From NCBI GenBank assembly GCA_905182415.1, contig CAJJBK010000009.1, forward strand, positions 1 through 64,000: 64,000 nt of DNA. The letters are read 5' to 3'. The position numbers and the translations under genes were made by a program. Source of the stretch: an uncultured Woeseiaceae bacterium (GTDB lineage: Bacteria; Pseudomonadota; Gammaproteobacteria; Steroidobacterales; Woeseiaceae). Numbering within the stretch: position 1 is the first letter of the stretch; the number at the start of each line of letters is the position of its first letter. Below are positions 1 through 9,150 of this stretch, one piece after another. The notes under the pieces are model-generated. The model searched no databases. It saw only the letters and a list, made by a program, of their open reading frames with translations, and was not told the origin of the DNA.

Positions 1-76
1 ATTGTACCTAATAATATTCTAGATAATTTTTTATTTTTATCTATGGGTCGAATAAAAGATTTCTTAAATTATCCGA

Positions 77-105
77 TTGACAATCCCCTATTATAAAAGA
101 ATAAT
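77..105 (+). promoter_or_regulatory. Sigma-70 promoter of rpsT
   Basis: A perfect -35 box TTGACA (77-82) is followed after 17 bases by AATAAT (100-105, five of six matches to TATAAT). A GC-rich discriminator, ACCCCGCTC, follows. This is typical of strong ribosomal promoters under growth-rate or ppGpp control. That regulation is inferred; the boxes are seen. Confidence 0.75.
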
Positions 106-187
106 ACCCCGCTCTATTCATTCAACCTAGAATAAGATCGCTAGAGAATGAAAAATTTAATTAATTAAAAAATGGACAATATTTAAA

Positions 188-454
188 GTGGCAAACATTA
201 AATCAGCAAAAAAAAGAGCTCGTCAGGCCGAAAAAACACGCTCGCATAATATGGGGTTAAGATCAAAGCTTAGAACTAGTATAAAAATTGTGATTAGCGC
301 TATTGAATCTAAAGACCACAAAGTAGCTCAAGAAGCTTTTAAAAATGCAGTTCCGGTGATCGATAGTATGGTAAATAAGAATATCATCAAAAGAAATAAA
401 GCCGCGCGACACAAAAGTAGACTGAATAAAATGATTAAAGGCTTAAGTAAATAG
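188..454 (+). CDS. rpsT: 30S ribosomal protein S20
   Basis: S20 is a primary binder of the 5' domain of 16S rRNA in the small subunit. The 88-residue, lysine/arginine-rich helical protein begins MANIKSAKKRARQAEK, the S20 signature, and has the full family length. The start is GTG at 188 with no strong Shine-Dalgarno in front. E. coli rpsT also uses a weak non-ATG start (UUG) that takes part in autogenous control, so the same may apply here (inference). It is convergent with obgE, 17 bases away. Confidence 0.98.
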   Translation: MANIKSAKKRARQAEKTRSHNMGLRSKLRTSIKIVISAIESKDHKVAQEAFKNAVPVIDSMVNKNIIKRNKAARHKSRLNKMIKGLSK

Positions 455-471
455 TTAAATATAGAATCTTT

Positions 472-1491
472 CTACTCTACATCTAATGAGTCCAACTCAA
501 GCATTATAGCTTTTCCAAGCTCATCAACTCCATCACCTGTAATTGCGCTAATTTGAAAAACAGGTCCTTTCCAATTTAATTCTTTGATAAAATCCTCACA
601 TATCGTATGCATTTCCTCCTGAGGTAATAAATCTGTTTTATTAATTATTAGCCATCGTGTTTTATTGATTAAATCATCAGAAAAATTTTCTAGCTCTTGC
701 TCTATATCCCTAAATGCTTGTGCAGGTTTTATAGGTAAATCATAAGAGGCAATATCAACCAAATGCAATAAAATTCTTGTTCGTTGCAAATGCTTTAGAA
801 ACTGAATACCTAAACCAGTTCCCTCTGCCGCACCTTGGATCAGCCCTGGGATATCCGCCATAACAAAACTTTGCAACATACCGACTGATACAACCCCTAA
901 ATTAGGGTATAAAGTGGTAAATGGATAGTCAGCAACTTTCGGTTTAGCACTAGACATCACCCTAATTAAACTCGATTTACCGGCATTTGGCATACCAAGT
1001 AGACCCACATCAGCAATCAATTTTAACTCTAAGCTTAGCCTTCTAGTTTCGCCTTGCGTACCTTTTGTAATTTTTCTCGGGGCACGATTAACACTACTTT
1101 TAAACCTTGTATTTCCTTGGCCGGACTCTCCTCCCTGCGCTACCTTTATCCGTTGATTAATTTCCTTGAGATCCCCAATTAACTCACTGGTGTCGATATC
1201 CACGATTGTTGTACCCACAGGAACAACTACATCTAAATCATTTCCACCTTTACCTGTCATATTTTTACCAGAGCCGGGCGAACCATTTTCAGCAGCATAA
1301 GTTTTGACTATTCTAAAATCAGCAAGAGTATTAGTAGCATCACTTGCGACAAAATAGACACTGCCGCCGTCGCCTCCATCTCCACCATCTGGGCCACCTT
1401 TAGCAATAAATTTTTCACGACGAAAACTCAAAAATCCACTGCCGCCAGAACCGGCTGCGACTTTAATTAAGGCTTCATCTACAAATTTCAT
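472..1491 (-). CDS. obgE: GTPase Obg/CgtA, ribosome-assembly GTPase
   Basis: Obg is an essential cytoplasmic GTPase that assists 50S maturation and links to ppGpp signalling. The glycine-rich Obg fold covers about residues 1-158. The G domain shows G1 GMPNAGKS (166-173), a G2 threonine pair near 192, G3 DIPG (213-216), G4 NKTD (284-287) and G5 SAIT near 317. At 339 residues it lacks the C-terminal extension of the 390-residue E. coli protein, which is common. It lies downstream of rplU-rpmA, behind a hairpin terminator at 1514-1538, so its expression is probably only partly coupled to the ribosomal genes. Confidence 0.97.
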   Translation of the reverse strand: MKFVDEALIKVAAGSGGSGFLSFRREKFIAKGGPDGGDGGDGGSVYFVASDATNTLADFRIVKTYAAENGSPGSGKNMTGKGGNDLDVVVPVGTTIVDIDTSELIGDLKEINQRIKVAQGGESGQGNTRFKSSVNRAPRKITKGTQGETRRLSLELKLIADVGLLGMPNAGKSSLIRVMSSAKPKVADYPFTTLYPNLGVVSVGMLQSFVMADIPGLIQGAAEGTGLGIQFLKHLQRTRILLHLVDIASYDLPIKPAQAFRDIEQELENFSDDLINKTRWLIINKTDLLPQEEMHTICEDFIKELNWKGPVFQISAITGDGVDELGKAIMLELDSLDVE

Positions 1492-1513
1492 AATAAAACT
1501 ATCTTAGTTGGGT

Positions 1514-1538
1514 AAAAAAAACCCCGCAACTGCGGGGT
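1514..1538 (-). terminator. Rho-independent terminator/attenuator after rpmA
   Basis: On the minus strand a perfect GC-rich hairpin, ACCCCGCA/TGCGGGGT (1521-1538), is followed directly by a run of seven T (1514-1520). It lies 29 bases past the rpmA stop and about 22 bases before the obgE start. It can therefore end most rplU-rpmA transcripts and let a fraction read into obgE. Confidence 0.85.
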
Positions 1539-1567
1539 AGTAAATTATTTAGAGCAAATATTCTTCT

Positions 1568-1819
1568 TTAAAGGACATTAACATATTGTCTGTTTTTTAT
1601 TCCTTTTCTTTGGAACTTTATCTGTCCGTCGGCTTTTGCAAAAAGCGTATGATCTCGCCCCATACCAACGTTAACTCCCGGATGGAAACGAGTTCCTCTC
1701 TGACGAACAATTATATTTCCCGCAATTGCCACTTGACCGCCATACATTTTAACACCAAGGCGTTTACTTTCCGAATCTCTTCCATTCCTTGTACTACCGC
1801 CAGCTTTCTTATGTGCCAT
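1568..1819 (-). CDS. rpmA: 50S ribosomal protein L27
   Basis: L27 lies near the peptidyl-transferase centre, where its N-terminal tail stabilises tRNA. The 83-residue protein starts [16 protein letters not shown], the L27 signature, without the cleaved N-terminal extension of Firmicutes. It is the second gene of the rplU-rpmA unit and is followed by the hairpin at 1514-1538. Confidence 0.98.
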   Translation of the reverse strand: MAHKKAGGSTRNGRDSESKRLGVKMYGGQVAIAGNIIVRQRGTRFHPGVNVGMGRDHTLFAKADGQIKFQRKGIKNRQYVNVL

Positions 1820-1886
1820 TGCCTTTCCTTGATTAAATCATTCGAATAAAATTTATAAATTCTATTTTACACTAAAAAATAATTAT

Positions 1887-2285
1887 TTATGTTTTCTTCT
1901 TAGCTACTTTTTTTGTTGCGGCTTTCTTAGCTACTTTTTTTGTTGCGGCTTTCTTAGGAGCCTCAGGTGCTTTTTGATCACCAATTGCAGTAATTTCAAC
2001 TTCAGTAAAAAACTGTCGATGAGTTCCTTGGCGAAGATAATTTTGACGACGTTTAAATTTTACAACTGGCACTTTTTTGCTTTTACCTTGACGCAATACT
2101 GTTGCCACAACAGAGATATCTTTCAAGTAAGGTTTACCAATTTTAACATCAGAGCCTTCGCCTACAAGAATCACTTCATTGAAGTTAATACTCGTGCCTT
2201 CTTCAGCCTGAATTTTTTCAAGTTTTAAACGATCACCTTGAGTTCCACGATACTGTTTACCGCCTGAGCGAAATACTGCGTACAT
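1887..2285 (-). CDS. rplU: 50S ribosomal protein L21 with a Lys/Ala repeat tail
   Basis: L21 binds 23S rRNA in the large subunit. Residues 1 to about 103 are a standard L21 (start MYAVFRSGGKQYR, motif KFKRRQNYLRQGTHRQ). E. coli L21 is 103 residues; this protein has 132. The extra C-terminal tail is rich in Lys, Ala and Pro and contains a 9-residue repeat, KKVAKKAAT, encoded by a perfect 27-base tandem duplication. Such basic tails occur in many bacterial ribosomal proteins and are probably disordered and RNA-binding. First gene before rpmA. Confidence 0.97.
   Translation of the reverse strand: MYAVFRSGGKQYRGTQGDRLKLEKIQAEEGTSINFNEVILVGEGSDVKIGKPYLKDISVVATVLRQGKSKKVPVVKFKRRQNYLRQGTHRQFFTEVEITAIGDQKAPEAPKKAATKKVAKKAATKKVAKKKT
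1897..1950 (-). repeat. Perfect 27-bp tandem duplication in the L21 tail
   Basis: Bases 1897-1923 and 1924-1950 are identical, giving two in-frame copies of a 9-residue Lys/Ala unit in the C-terminal tail of rplU. An in-frame unit of this kind can vary in copy number by slippage without disturbing the folded domain. Confidence 0.9.
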
Positions 2286-2400
2286 CTTAAATACCCCAAA
2301 ATAAGTATATCTTTTGATAAGTAACTGATAAATATATATTAATTATAATCTTCTAATATATATAGAAACTTTTATTATTATTACTTTTAATAAAGAATGG

Positions 2401-2431
2401 CAATAGTATAGATACTATTGGGCTAGGTCAA
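2401..2431 (-). promoter_or_regulatory. Putative rplU promoter with overlapping inverted repeat
   Basis: On the minus strand a -35-like TTGACC (2426-2431) and a -10-like TATACT (2405-2410) are separated by 15 bases, which is short. The -10 lies inside a perfect inverted repeat, CAATAGTA-TAGA-TACTATTG (2401-2420). The repeat could be an operator or chance in AT-rich DNA. The rest of the 258-base ispB/rplU intergenic region shows only AT-rich sequence. Confidence 0.45.
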
Positions 2432-2543
2432 CGCAAGCTAAAATTATTGCTTTTTTTCTTTAACGTCAACTTAAAATAAAACAATAAACATTAATAAAAA
2501 TTTAATCGCGAATATTTAAGTTTTCAGGCATTATCGCAAATAT

Positions 2544-3542
2544 ATGGTCACTCCAAATAAAATTAATAGTGAAAATCAATTTGAACTCGTTAAAGAGTTG
2601 ATAAGAGAAGATTCTGATGCTGTGGATCATCTTATTCGCAAAAATCTTCACAGTGATGTTACGCTAATCTCACAAGTCTCTGAATATATCATTAATAGTG
2701 GCGGTAAAAGAGTTAGACCTTTAATCACACTATTGGTAGCAAAAGCTTTGAAATATTCTGGCAAAGATCATATTCAAACGGCCGCAATCATTGAATTTAT
2801 TCATACCGCCACTCTTTTGCATGATGATGTCGTAGATGAATCAAAACGTAGGAGAGGTCAAGATACAGCGAATATAATTTTTGGAAATCAAGCCAGTGTC
2901 TTAATTGGTGATTTTCTTTACTCTAGAGCGTTTCAGATGATGGTAAAACTAGATGAAATGAAAGTACTGAGAGTGCTTGCTGATACAACTAATACCATCG
3001 CAACCGGAGAGGTTATGCAGCTCATCAACATCCATGATCCCAATATTGATGAGGAGAACTACACTCAAGTGATTTATAGAAAAACGGCTTGTTTGTTTGA
3101 GGCAAGCGGGCATGCAGCCGCGATCCTTGCTAATTCCGATGAAAAGGAACGACTGGCCATGATTGAATACGGTAAACAGTTAGGAATTGCCTTTCAATTG
3201 ATAGATGATGCTCTTGATTACAGCGCCTCCTCAGAGATTTTAGGAAAAAATCTGGGCGATGATCTTGCTGAAGGAAAACCCACGCTTCCAATAATATATG
3301 CGATAAAAAATAGCTCACAAACTGAAAAAAATATTATTCAAAAAGCTATCGAGAATGGAGATCTAACAAAACTATCAATCATTCAGGAAATTATAAAATC
3401 CACCGGTGCAATTAAATATACAGTAATGCGGGCACAGCAAGCGGCTGATAGGGCCATTAAGGCCAGTTCGATGCTACCTGAATCAAGTTATAAAGAAGCA
3501 CTTATATCTATTGCGAACTTTGCCGTTCAAAGACAAAGTTAG
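2544..3542 (+). CDS. ispB: Polyprenyl (octaprenyl) diphosphate synthase
   Basis: This trans-prenyltransferase condenses isopentenyl diphosphate onto farnesyl diphosphate to make the ubiquinone side chain. The 332-residue protein has both Asp-rich motifs, DDVVD (94-98) and DDALD (221-225), plus GGKRVRP (53-59) in the expected order. It is divergent from rplU, the usual gammaproteobacterial arrangement. The exact chain length cannot be read from sequence. The MFS gene follows after 24 bases and is probably co-transcribed. Confidence 0.95.
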   Translation: MVTPNKINSENQFELVKELIREDSDAVDHLIRKNLHSDVTLISQVSEYIINSGGKRVRPLITLLVAKALKYSGKDHIQTAAIIEFIHTATLLHDDVVDESKRRRGQDTANIIFGNQASVLIGDFLYSRAFQMMVKLDEMKVLRVLADTTNTIATGEVMQLINIHDPNIDEENYTQVIYRKTACLFEASGHAAAILANSDEKERLAMIEYGKQLGIAFQLIDDALDYSASSEILGKNLGDDLAEGKPTLPIIYAIKNSSQTEKNIIQKAIENGDLTKLSIIQEIIKSTGAIKYTVMRAQQAADRAIKASSMLPESSYKEALISIANFAVQRQS

Positions 3543-3566
3543 AAATTAAAAAACCACTTAAATAAA

Positions 3567-4817
3567 ATGAAAGAAACACTTAAACCTGTTACTGCACTAC
3601 TAATCAGTGTGGCTATCCTCCTTACTGGCAATGGACTTCAAGGCACATTACTTCCTATTAGGGCTTCTCTGGAGTCGTTTTCAACGATCTCTATTGGTTT
3701 TATTGGCGCAGCATATTTTTTAGGTTTTACTGTTGGGTGCATCTTTGGAGCTGAGTTAGTAAAAAGAGTCGGGCATATTAGAGTTTTTCTTGCCATGACT
3801 GCATTGGCATCCACTACAGCTTTAATTCATTCTTTAATTCTCTATCCTTGGGTTTGGGTAATATTACGAATGTTAACTGGCTTTTGTTTTGCGATTCTTT
3901 TTGTGGTTATTGAGAGCTGGATCAATGACAGATCAACCAATCAAAATAGAGGTATAATTTTCTCCACCTATGTGATGATTACCTTGACAGTTCAAGCGAT
4001 TGGTCAATTAATGATAATGCTTTATGAGCCCACTGGTGTTGAATTATTTGCTATTACATCTATTCTAATCACATTAGCGGCTATTCCGATTGCCTTATCA
4101 ACCTCTCCAGCACCAGAAATTAAACATACGACAAAATTCAATCTTAAAAAATTATATAAAATCTCACCTGCTGCAATCATTGGTTGTCTATTTATAGGCT
4201 TCGCTAATGGTTCTTTTTGGTCATTAGCACCAATTTTTATAACTACTCTTTTCTCAGATATTTCTTATACCGCATGGTTTATGGTATCAGCTGTTATTGG
4301 TGGAGCTTTATCACAATGGCCAATAGGATTTTTATCGGACAAAATTGGACGCCGAAAAGTGATTGTTATTATCGCTTTTTTGGGTGTATTTGTTGCTTCA
4401 CTGATCATTTTATCTATCCAATCAATTGATTTCATCGGTATCAACATACTCGGCGCTGCATGGGGAGCCGTCTCTTTTCCTATGTACGCAGTTATTGTGG
4501 CTCATGCAAATGATCATGCCGATCCAGGTGATTACGTCGCAGTATCAAGTGGTTTGCTTCTAATGTATGGCATAGGCGCAATTATCGGGCCTTTATTATC
4601 ATCGTTATTAATGGCTTTAACTAATGCGAGTGGCTTATTCGTATATATTGGAGCCATGCATTTGCTCTTAGCCCTATATTTATCTTATCGGATTATACGT
4701 CGAGATAGCTCACCAACAGATGATCACATATCCTTTAATGATGCCTTGACCGCTACCTATACTGCGTCACAAGTCTATGAATATGAGGAAGAAAATACTG
4801 ATGAGCAAGCAAATTAA
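3567..4817 (+). CDS. MFS transporter, YcaD-like
   Basis: A 416-residue inner-membrane protein with about 12 hydrophobic helices. It has MFS loop signatures, including GFLSDKIGRRKV between helices 8 and 9, which matches the G-x-x-x-D-R/K-x-G-R-R/K pattern, and an acidic soluble C-terminus. Overall it resembles the YcaD group of MFS proteins, whose substrates are not established. It follows ispB by 24 bases and is convergent with argH, 3 bases away. Confidence 0.8.
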   Translation: MKETLKPVTALLISVAILLTGNGLQGTLLPIRASLESFSTISIGFIGAAYFLGFTVGCIFGAELVKRVGHIRVFLAMTALASTTALIHSLILYPWVWVILRMLTGFCFAILFVVIESWINDRSTNQNRGIIFSTYVMITLTVQAIGQLMIMLYEPTGVELFAITSILITLAAIPIALSTSPAPEIKHTTKFNLKKLYKISPAAIIGCLFIGFANGSFWSLAPIFITTLFSDISYTAWFMVSAVIGGALSQWPIGFLSDKIGRRKVIVIIAFLGVFVASLIILSIQSIDFIGINILGAAWGAVSFPMYAVIVAHANDHADPGDYVAVSSGLLLMYGIGAIIGPLLSSLLMALTNASGLFVYIGAMHLLLALYLSYRIIRRDSSPTDDHISFNDALTATYTASQVYEYEEENTDEQAN

Positions 4818-4820
4818 TTG

Positions 4821-6005
4821 CTATTTATTATAATTTTTGCCGATACGTCGATACGCTTCTCTGAATGAAATACCTTCATCCAATACTAATTTATAAGCTT
4901 CTTCAGCAGCAAAAAGATTTTTATCGAGTTTAATATTTTCAGGTAAAAACTCTAAAGATGAAATTAAATAAGCCATAATTTCAATACTCTCAGTAGAAAT
5001 ATCAATAGCCCTAAATAATGGAGCTTTAATTTTTTGGAGATCTCGTTGAAAACCTGAAGGTAATTTTGCAACAATCATCAAACACTCATTCAAACACGCA
5101 TTTACAGTGGCTGTAGTTGCTCTTATTAATTCCAACACATCGGGATTTCGTTTTTGCGGCATAATTGAAGATCCAGTAGTAACTTCAGGAGTTAAACTAA
5201 TATAACTAAATTCTTGCGTGTAATAGAGAAGAAGATCACTAGCAAGTCTTCCTAAATCCTGCATTACCATTGTTAATTCAAATAAAAGATGAGCTTCCCC
5301 TTTGCCACGAGAGAGTTGGACAGCCGTAACAGGTAATTGCGTTTCTGCAAAACCAAGTTTCTCTGTAGTTATCGATCTATCCAGAGGAAGGCCAGGCGTC
5401 CCGTATCCAGCGGCACTTCCCAAAGGATTTTTATTTGATCGAATTTTTGCATTACGCAAACCAATCTTTCCGTCCTCAAATGCCTCAATAAATGCCTCAC
5501 ACCAAAGCCCTACTGAAGATGGCATAGCGTGTTGCATATGAGTCATACCTGGAAGGGATATTTCACCTTGACGCTGTTTAAGAGAATCAAGTGAGCCACA
5601 TAATTTATCCGTACTTAACGATATTTCATCAATTGCATCAAGCATATATAGTCTTAATGCAACCAATACTTGATCATTCCTAGATCGCCCCAAATGAATA
5701 CGCCCGCCCACTTCTCCAATTAGTTGCGTTAAATTCACTTCCAGTGCGGTATGTATATCTTCATCTTCAAGATTTATTTTCCATTTACCCTTATTATAAT
5801 CAACTAATAACTGCTTAAGCCCATTGGTTATTTTTTGACAATCGTCTTCAGTCAATAATCCAATAATTGATAGCATTTCTGCATGTGCAATACTTGCACG
5901 TACATCATAAGTGATCAGCCTTGCATCAAGCAGATGATCTTCGCCAGCCGTGTAATTTAAGACTCTTTGGTCAAGCGGTAATCCCTTATCCCATAAACGG
6001 CTCAA
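4821..6005 (-). CDS. argH: Argininosuccinate lyase
   Basis: It cleaves argininosuccinate to arginine and fumarate, the last step of arginine synthesis. Fumarase/aspartase-superfamily motifs are present: SRNDQ (108-112), TH (155-156) and the signature loop GSSIMPQKRNP (278-288) with the catalytic serine. At 394 residues it is shorter than the usual 430-470, mainly at the C-terminal end, but the active-site regions are complete. Last gene of the arginine operon, overlapping argB by 4 bases. Confidence 0.95.
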   Translation of the reverse strand: MSRLWDKGLPLDQRVLNYTAGEDHLLDARLITYDVRASIAHAEMLSIIGLLTEDDCQKITNGLKQLLVDYNKGKWKINLEDEDIHTALEVNLTQLIGEVGGRIHLGRSRNDQVLVALRLYMLDAIDEISLSTDKLCGSLDSLKQRQGEISLPGMTHMQHAMPSSVGLWCEAFIEAFEDGKIGLRNAKIRSNKNPLGSAAGYGTPGLPLDRSITTEKLGFAETQLPVTAVQLSRGKGEAHLLFELTMVMQDLGRLASDLLLYYTQEFSYISLTPEVTTGSSIMPQKRNPDVLELIRATTATVNACLNECLMIVAKLPSGFQRDLQKIKAPLFRAIDISTESIEIMAYLISSLEFLPENIKLDKNLFAAEEAYKLVLDEGISFREAYRRIGKNYNK

Positions 6006-6928
6006 AGCATACCTCCTAGCTGTTCAGAAGATGATAACATTTCAATATTATTCACAACCAATGTTCCGGTGCCATCATTGGTAAATATTTCTATTAATAA
6101 ACTATCCGGGGTGTTATATGAAATGATGTGCACTCTTGCAACTCCCCGCTCCAAAGCATAGTTAATAGCTGTGGATTTAGGTAACATCCCATCGGTAATT
6201 TTTTGTTCATCTATTAATTTTTTTAATTTCTCTAAATCTAAATAAGAAATCAAAGATGCATTATCATCTCTATCTTCTAATATTCCTGGTGCTGAAGAAA
6301 TTAAAATCAATTTCTCGGCACCTATTGCAGCAGCTATTGCAGCGGCAACTGTATCTGCGTTTATATTTAAAATAACACCATTTTTATCGCAGGTTAGAGG
6401 ACTAATAACAGGAATTAAATTCGCACTTAATTGTTTTTCGAGTAAATCAGTATTAATTGAATCAATATCTCCAACAAACCCATAATCGATTAATTTATTA
6501 TCTTTAGTTTTTAGTGCTTCACGACGATGAGCATTAATTAATCCTGCATCAATACCACTCATACCTATTGCATTCAAATCAAATTCTCTAGCAACAGCCA
6601 GTATTTGAGTATTTATTTTCCCATTCAAAATCATCGTCGCTATTTCTATAGATTTAGCATCTGTAATCCGTCTCCCTTCAACAAACTGTGCCTCTATACC
6701 AAGTGATGAAGCCATTTGAGTAGATTGTATTCCACCTCCATGAATAAGTATTATTCTAATCCCTAATTGCTGTAAAATAGCAATCTGCTCAATCAATTTT
6801 CTAGTTAAAACTTTATCAGTAAAAAGCTCCCCGCCCACTTTAATGACAAAAATTTTATTCTTGAATAACCTTATGTAAGGAGCCGCATATTTTAAAGCCG
6901 ATACAATCGATGATTTATTTTTTAGCAT
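6002..6928 (-). CDS. argB: N-acetyl- (or N-succinyl-) glutamate kinase
   Basis: It phosphorylates the gamma-carboxyl of N-acylglutamate, the second step of arginine synthesis. The amino-acid-kinase fold shows KVGGE (31-35), HGGG (64-67) and a nucleotide-binding NINADTVAAAIA segment in the second half. Length 308 residues. In Bacteroidetes the homologue acts on N-succinylglutamate. Because the neighbouring transcarbamylase looks succinyl-specific, the same substrate is possible here. The acyl group cannot be read from this sequence. Confidence 0.92.
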   Translation of the reverse strand: MLKNKSSIVSALKYAAPYIRLFKNKIFVIKVGGELFTDKVLTRKLIEQIAILQQLGIRIILIHGGGIQSTQMASSLGIEAQFVEGRRITDAKSIEIATMILNGKINTQILAVAREFDLNAIGMSGIDAGLINAHRREALKTKDNKLIDYGFVGDIDSINTDLLEKQLSANLIPVISPLTCDKNGVILNINADTVAAAIAAAIGAEKLILISSAPGILEDRDDNASLISYLDLEKLKKLIDEQKITDGMLPKSTAINYALERGVARVHIISYNTPDSLLIEIFTNDGTGTLVVNNIEMLSSSEQLGGML

Positions 6929-6942
6929 ACTAATGTCCTTAA

Positions 6943-7941
6943 TTATTTCATTATTTGATACAGCACAGCCATTTGTGCAAGCATTCGATTTCGAGCCTGA
7001 TGAATAACAATACTCTTTAAACCATCTAGAACTGAATCGTCAACCACAACACCCCTTCTAACCGGCAAACAATGCATAAAACGACAAGATGGTAAGGCAT
7101 TATCAAACCAAGAATCTTTAACTCGCCAATCTACTAAATTTTCACGCGCCTCAGATTCCATTTGCTTATCATTATAATGTCTAGCAGAAATCCAAGATTT
7201 TGCATAAATAACATCAGCATCTTGCATAGCTTCATAACGATCACTCGTTTCGGTGATCGTTCCCCCTGATAAAACTGCTGCATTCTTTGCTTTTTTCATC
7301 ACTTTTGCTGGTAACTCAAACCCTTCTGGTCTTAAGACAGTAACGTTCATTCCACGCATTGAAGCCATATGTAATGTTGAAGCTGGCACCGCTAATGGCA
7401 AAGCATTGGGGTGATAAGCCCAACTCAATACAAATTTCCCATTTTTTGCAGGTATTTTAAAATCATCCAATGTTTTCCAATCCGCTAAATTCTGACATGG
7501 GTGGTTAATAGCCGACTCCATATTAATAAATGGTTTATCGATGAGATCTATCAAATTATTATAATTCACATCCTGAAGATCAGTTTCAAGGTCTTTTTTT
7601 TCCGCGAATGCTCTAATACCAATTGCATCTGCATAAGATGCTATAACTGGAACTGCTTCTCTAATATGCTCTGCAGCATTTCCGTCCATTACTATACCCA
7701 TTTTTGTTTCTAATCCATGTATAGACATTTCTGGAGAAACCACAAAAGTACCGCCGCCCAATCTAGTCATAGCTGCTTGAAAAGAAGTCAATGTCCTTAA
7801 AGATGGGTTAAAAAACAACAGAGCCAGCACCTTGCCATTTAATGCTTTTGGCTCAGGATGACGATCTAAAGAATTAGCCAACTCCAGTAAACCGAGTATC
7901 TCATCACTATTTAAATCTGCAAGGTCATTAAAGTATTTCAT
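6943..7941 (-). CDS. argF': N-acylornithine transcarbamylase (predicted N-succinyl type)
   Basis: It carbamoylates N-acylornithine to N-acylcitrulline. The 332-residue protein has the carbamoyl-phosphate loop SLRT (47-50), HPCQ and HCLPVRR, and the MDGxxxEHI segment typical of the acetyl/succinyl-ornithine branch rather than ordinary OTCase. In that segment the specificity residue is Glu92 in the Xanthomonas campestris acetylornithine enzyme and Pro90 in the Bacteroides fragilis succinylornithine enzyme; here it is Ala90 (GNAAEHI). Published E92A, E92S, E92P and E92V changes turn the acetyl enzyme into a succinyl enzyme, so succinylornithine is the predicted substrate. Confidence 0.92.
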   Translation of the reverse strand: MKYFNDLADLNSDEILGLLELANSLDRHPEPKALNGKVLALLFFNPSLRTLTSFQAAMTRLGGGTFVVSPEMSIHGLETKMGIVMDGNAAEHIREAVPVIASYADAIGIRAFAEKKDLETDLQDVNYNNLIDLIDKPFINMESAINHPCQNLADWKTLDDFKIPAKNGKFVLSWAYHPNALPLAVPASTLHMASMRGMNVTVLRPEGFELPAKVMKKAKNAAVLSGGTITETSDRYEAMQDADVIYAKSWISARHYNDKQMESEARENLVDWRVKDSWFDNALPSCRFMHCLPVRRGVVVDDSVLDGLKSIVIHQARNRMLAQMAVLYQIMK

Positions 7942-7968
7942 TCTGTATTCCTTTTTAAGTTCTTCTTT

Positions 7969-9147
7969 TTATATTGAAGCCAAAGCATCACTGAGTTTGT
8001 CTATATGATGTGATTTTAAAATTAATGGTGGTAACAATCTAAGTACATTATTGTCAGCGCTCGTGCCGGTCAGAATATCTCTATGAAGTAATTCAGTTTG
8101 TATTTCAGTGGCCGGACGATTACATACCAATCCCAATAAAAGACCCTTGCCTTGTATGTTTTTGACAGGACCAACCAGGCATCTTCCTCGAATTTCTTTT
8201 TCCATCATTTTTACGTTCTGCAATAACTTATTTTTAGATAAACTTTCAATAACAGCATTAATAGCTGCGCAAGCTAAAGGCCCTCCTCCGAACGTTGACC
8301 CTAAATCACCCACTTTTAGGTAATTAGAAAGATAATCAGTGGTTATTAATGCTGCACATGGAATACCACCGCCCAGTGATTTTGCTGTAGTAAGAATATC
8401 TGGCTCGATATCATAATTCTGAATAGCAAAGTAATTTCCACTACGTCCCATTCCACTTTGTACCTCATCTACAATAAGAACAACTGAAGCTTCATAACAT
8501 TTTTGTCTTATAGACCTAAGAAAATCAGACGACAGATCATAAGCCCCAGCCACGCCTTGTATTGGTTCTATTATAACTGCGGCTATTTTACTATTGATCA
8601 TGTTCTTCACTGCGCTCAAATCATCACGTGGTATAAATTCGACTTCAAAAGGCATGGTTGGGAAACCATACCAATTGTTTTTTGCGCCCCAGGTAACCGC
8701 TGCTGATGCTGCTGTTCGCCCATGGAATCCATGAGTAACAGCAAGTATTTTTTTTCTCCCAGTAGCTAAACATGCAATTTTTAATGCATTTTCATTTGCC
8801 TCAGAACCAGAATTTACAAAAAATACTTTTGCCAAACCATCAGGAGCTATAGCTAATAAATTTTCTGCAGCTCGTGCTCGAATTTCAAGTGGCAATAAAT
8901 TACTTTGAAATAATAATTTTGTCATTTGTGTATTTACTGAATCAAGGAAATTTACCTCACCATAGCCTAAAGGCATAACTGCATGACCACCATAAAGATC
9001 CAGTATCTTTCGGTTATCATTGGTAATCAGTTCGCACCCTTTAGCGCTTATAACCGACAAAGATAATTGTTTATAAACTCCCAACATTACTTTCTCTTCT
9101 TTTTTGAAGAAATCGATATCAGAATTTTTTTTACTTAGATTGGACAT
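7969..9147 (-). CDS. argD: N-acylornithine aminotransferase
   Basis: A class-III PLP aminotransferase of 392 residues that converts N-acylglutamate semialdehyde to N-acylornithine. Motifs seen are GSEANENALKIA, THGFHGRTAA, the DEVQSGMGRSG cofactor segment and the PLP lysine in TAKSLGGGIP. It sits between argC (3 bases) and argF' (27 bases). If the pathway uses succinylated intermediates, as argF' suggests, it would act as a succinylornithine aminotransferase. Confidence 0.94.
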   Translation of the reverse strand: MSNLSKKNSDIDFFKKEEKVMLGVYKQLSLSVISAKGCELITNDNRKILDLYGGHAVMPLGYGEVNFLDSVNTQMTKLLFQSNLLPLEIRARAAENLLAIAPDGLAKVFFVNSGSEANENALKIACLATGRKKILAVTHGFHGRTAASAAVTWGAKNNWYGFPTMPFEVEFIPRDDLSAVKNMINSKIAAVIIEPIQGVAGAYDLSSDFLRSIRQKCYEASVVLIVDEVQSGMGRSGNYFAIQNYDIEPDILTTAKSLGGGIPCAALITTDYLSNYLKVGDLGSTFGGGPLACAAINAVIESLSKNKLLQNVKMMEKEIRGRCLVGPVKNIQGKGLLLGLVCNRPATEIQTELLHRDILTGTSADNNVLRLLPPLILKSHHIDKLSDALASI

Positions 9148-9150
9148 AAA

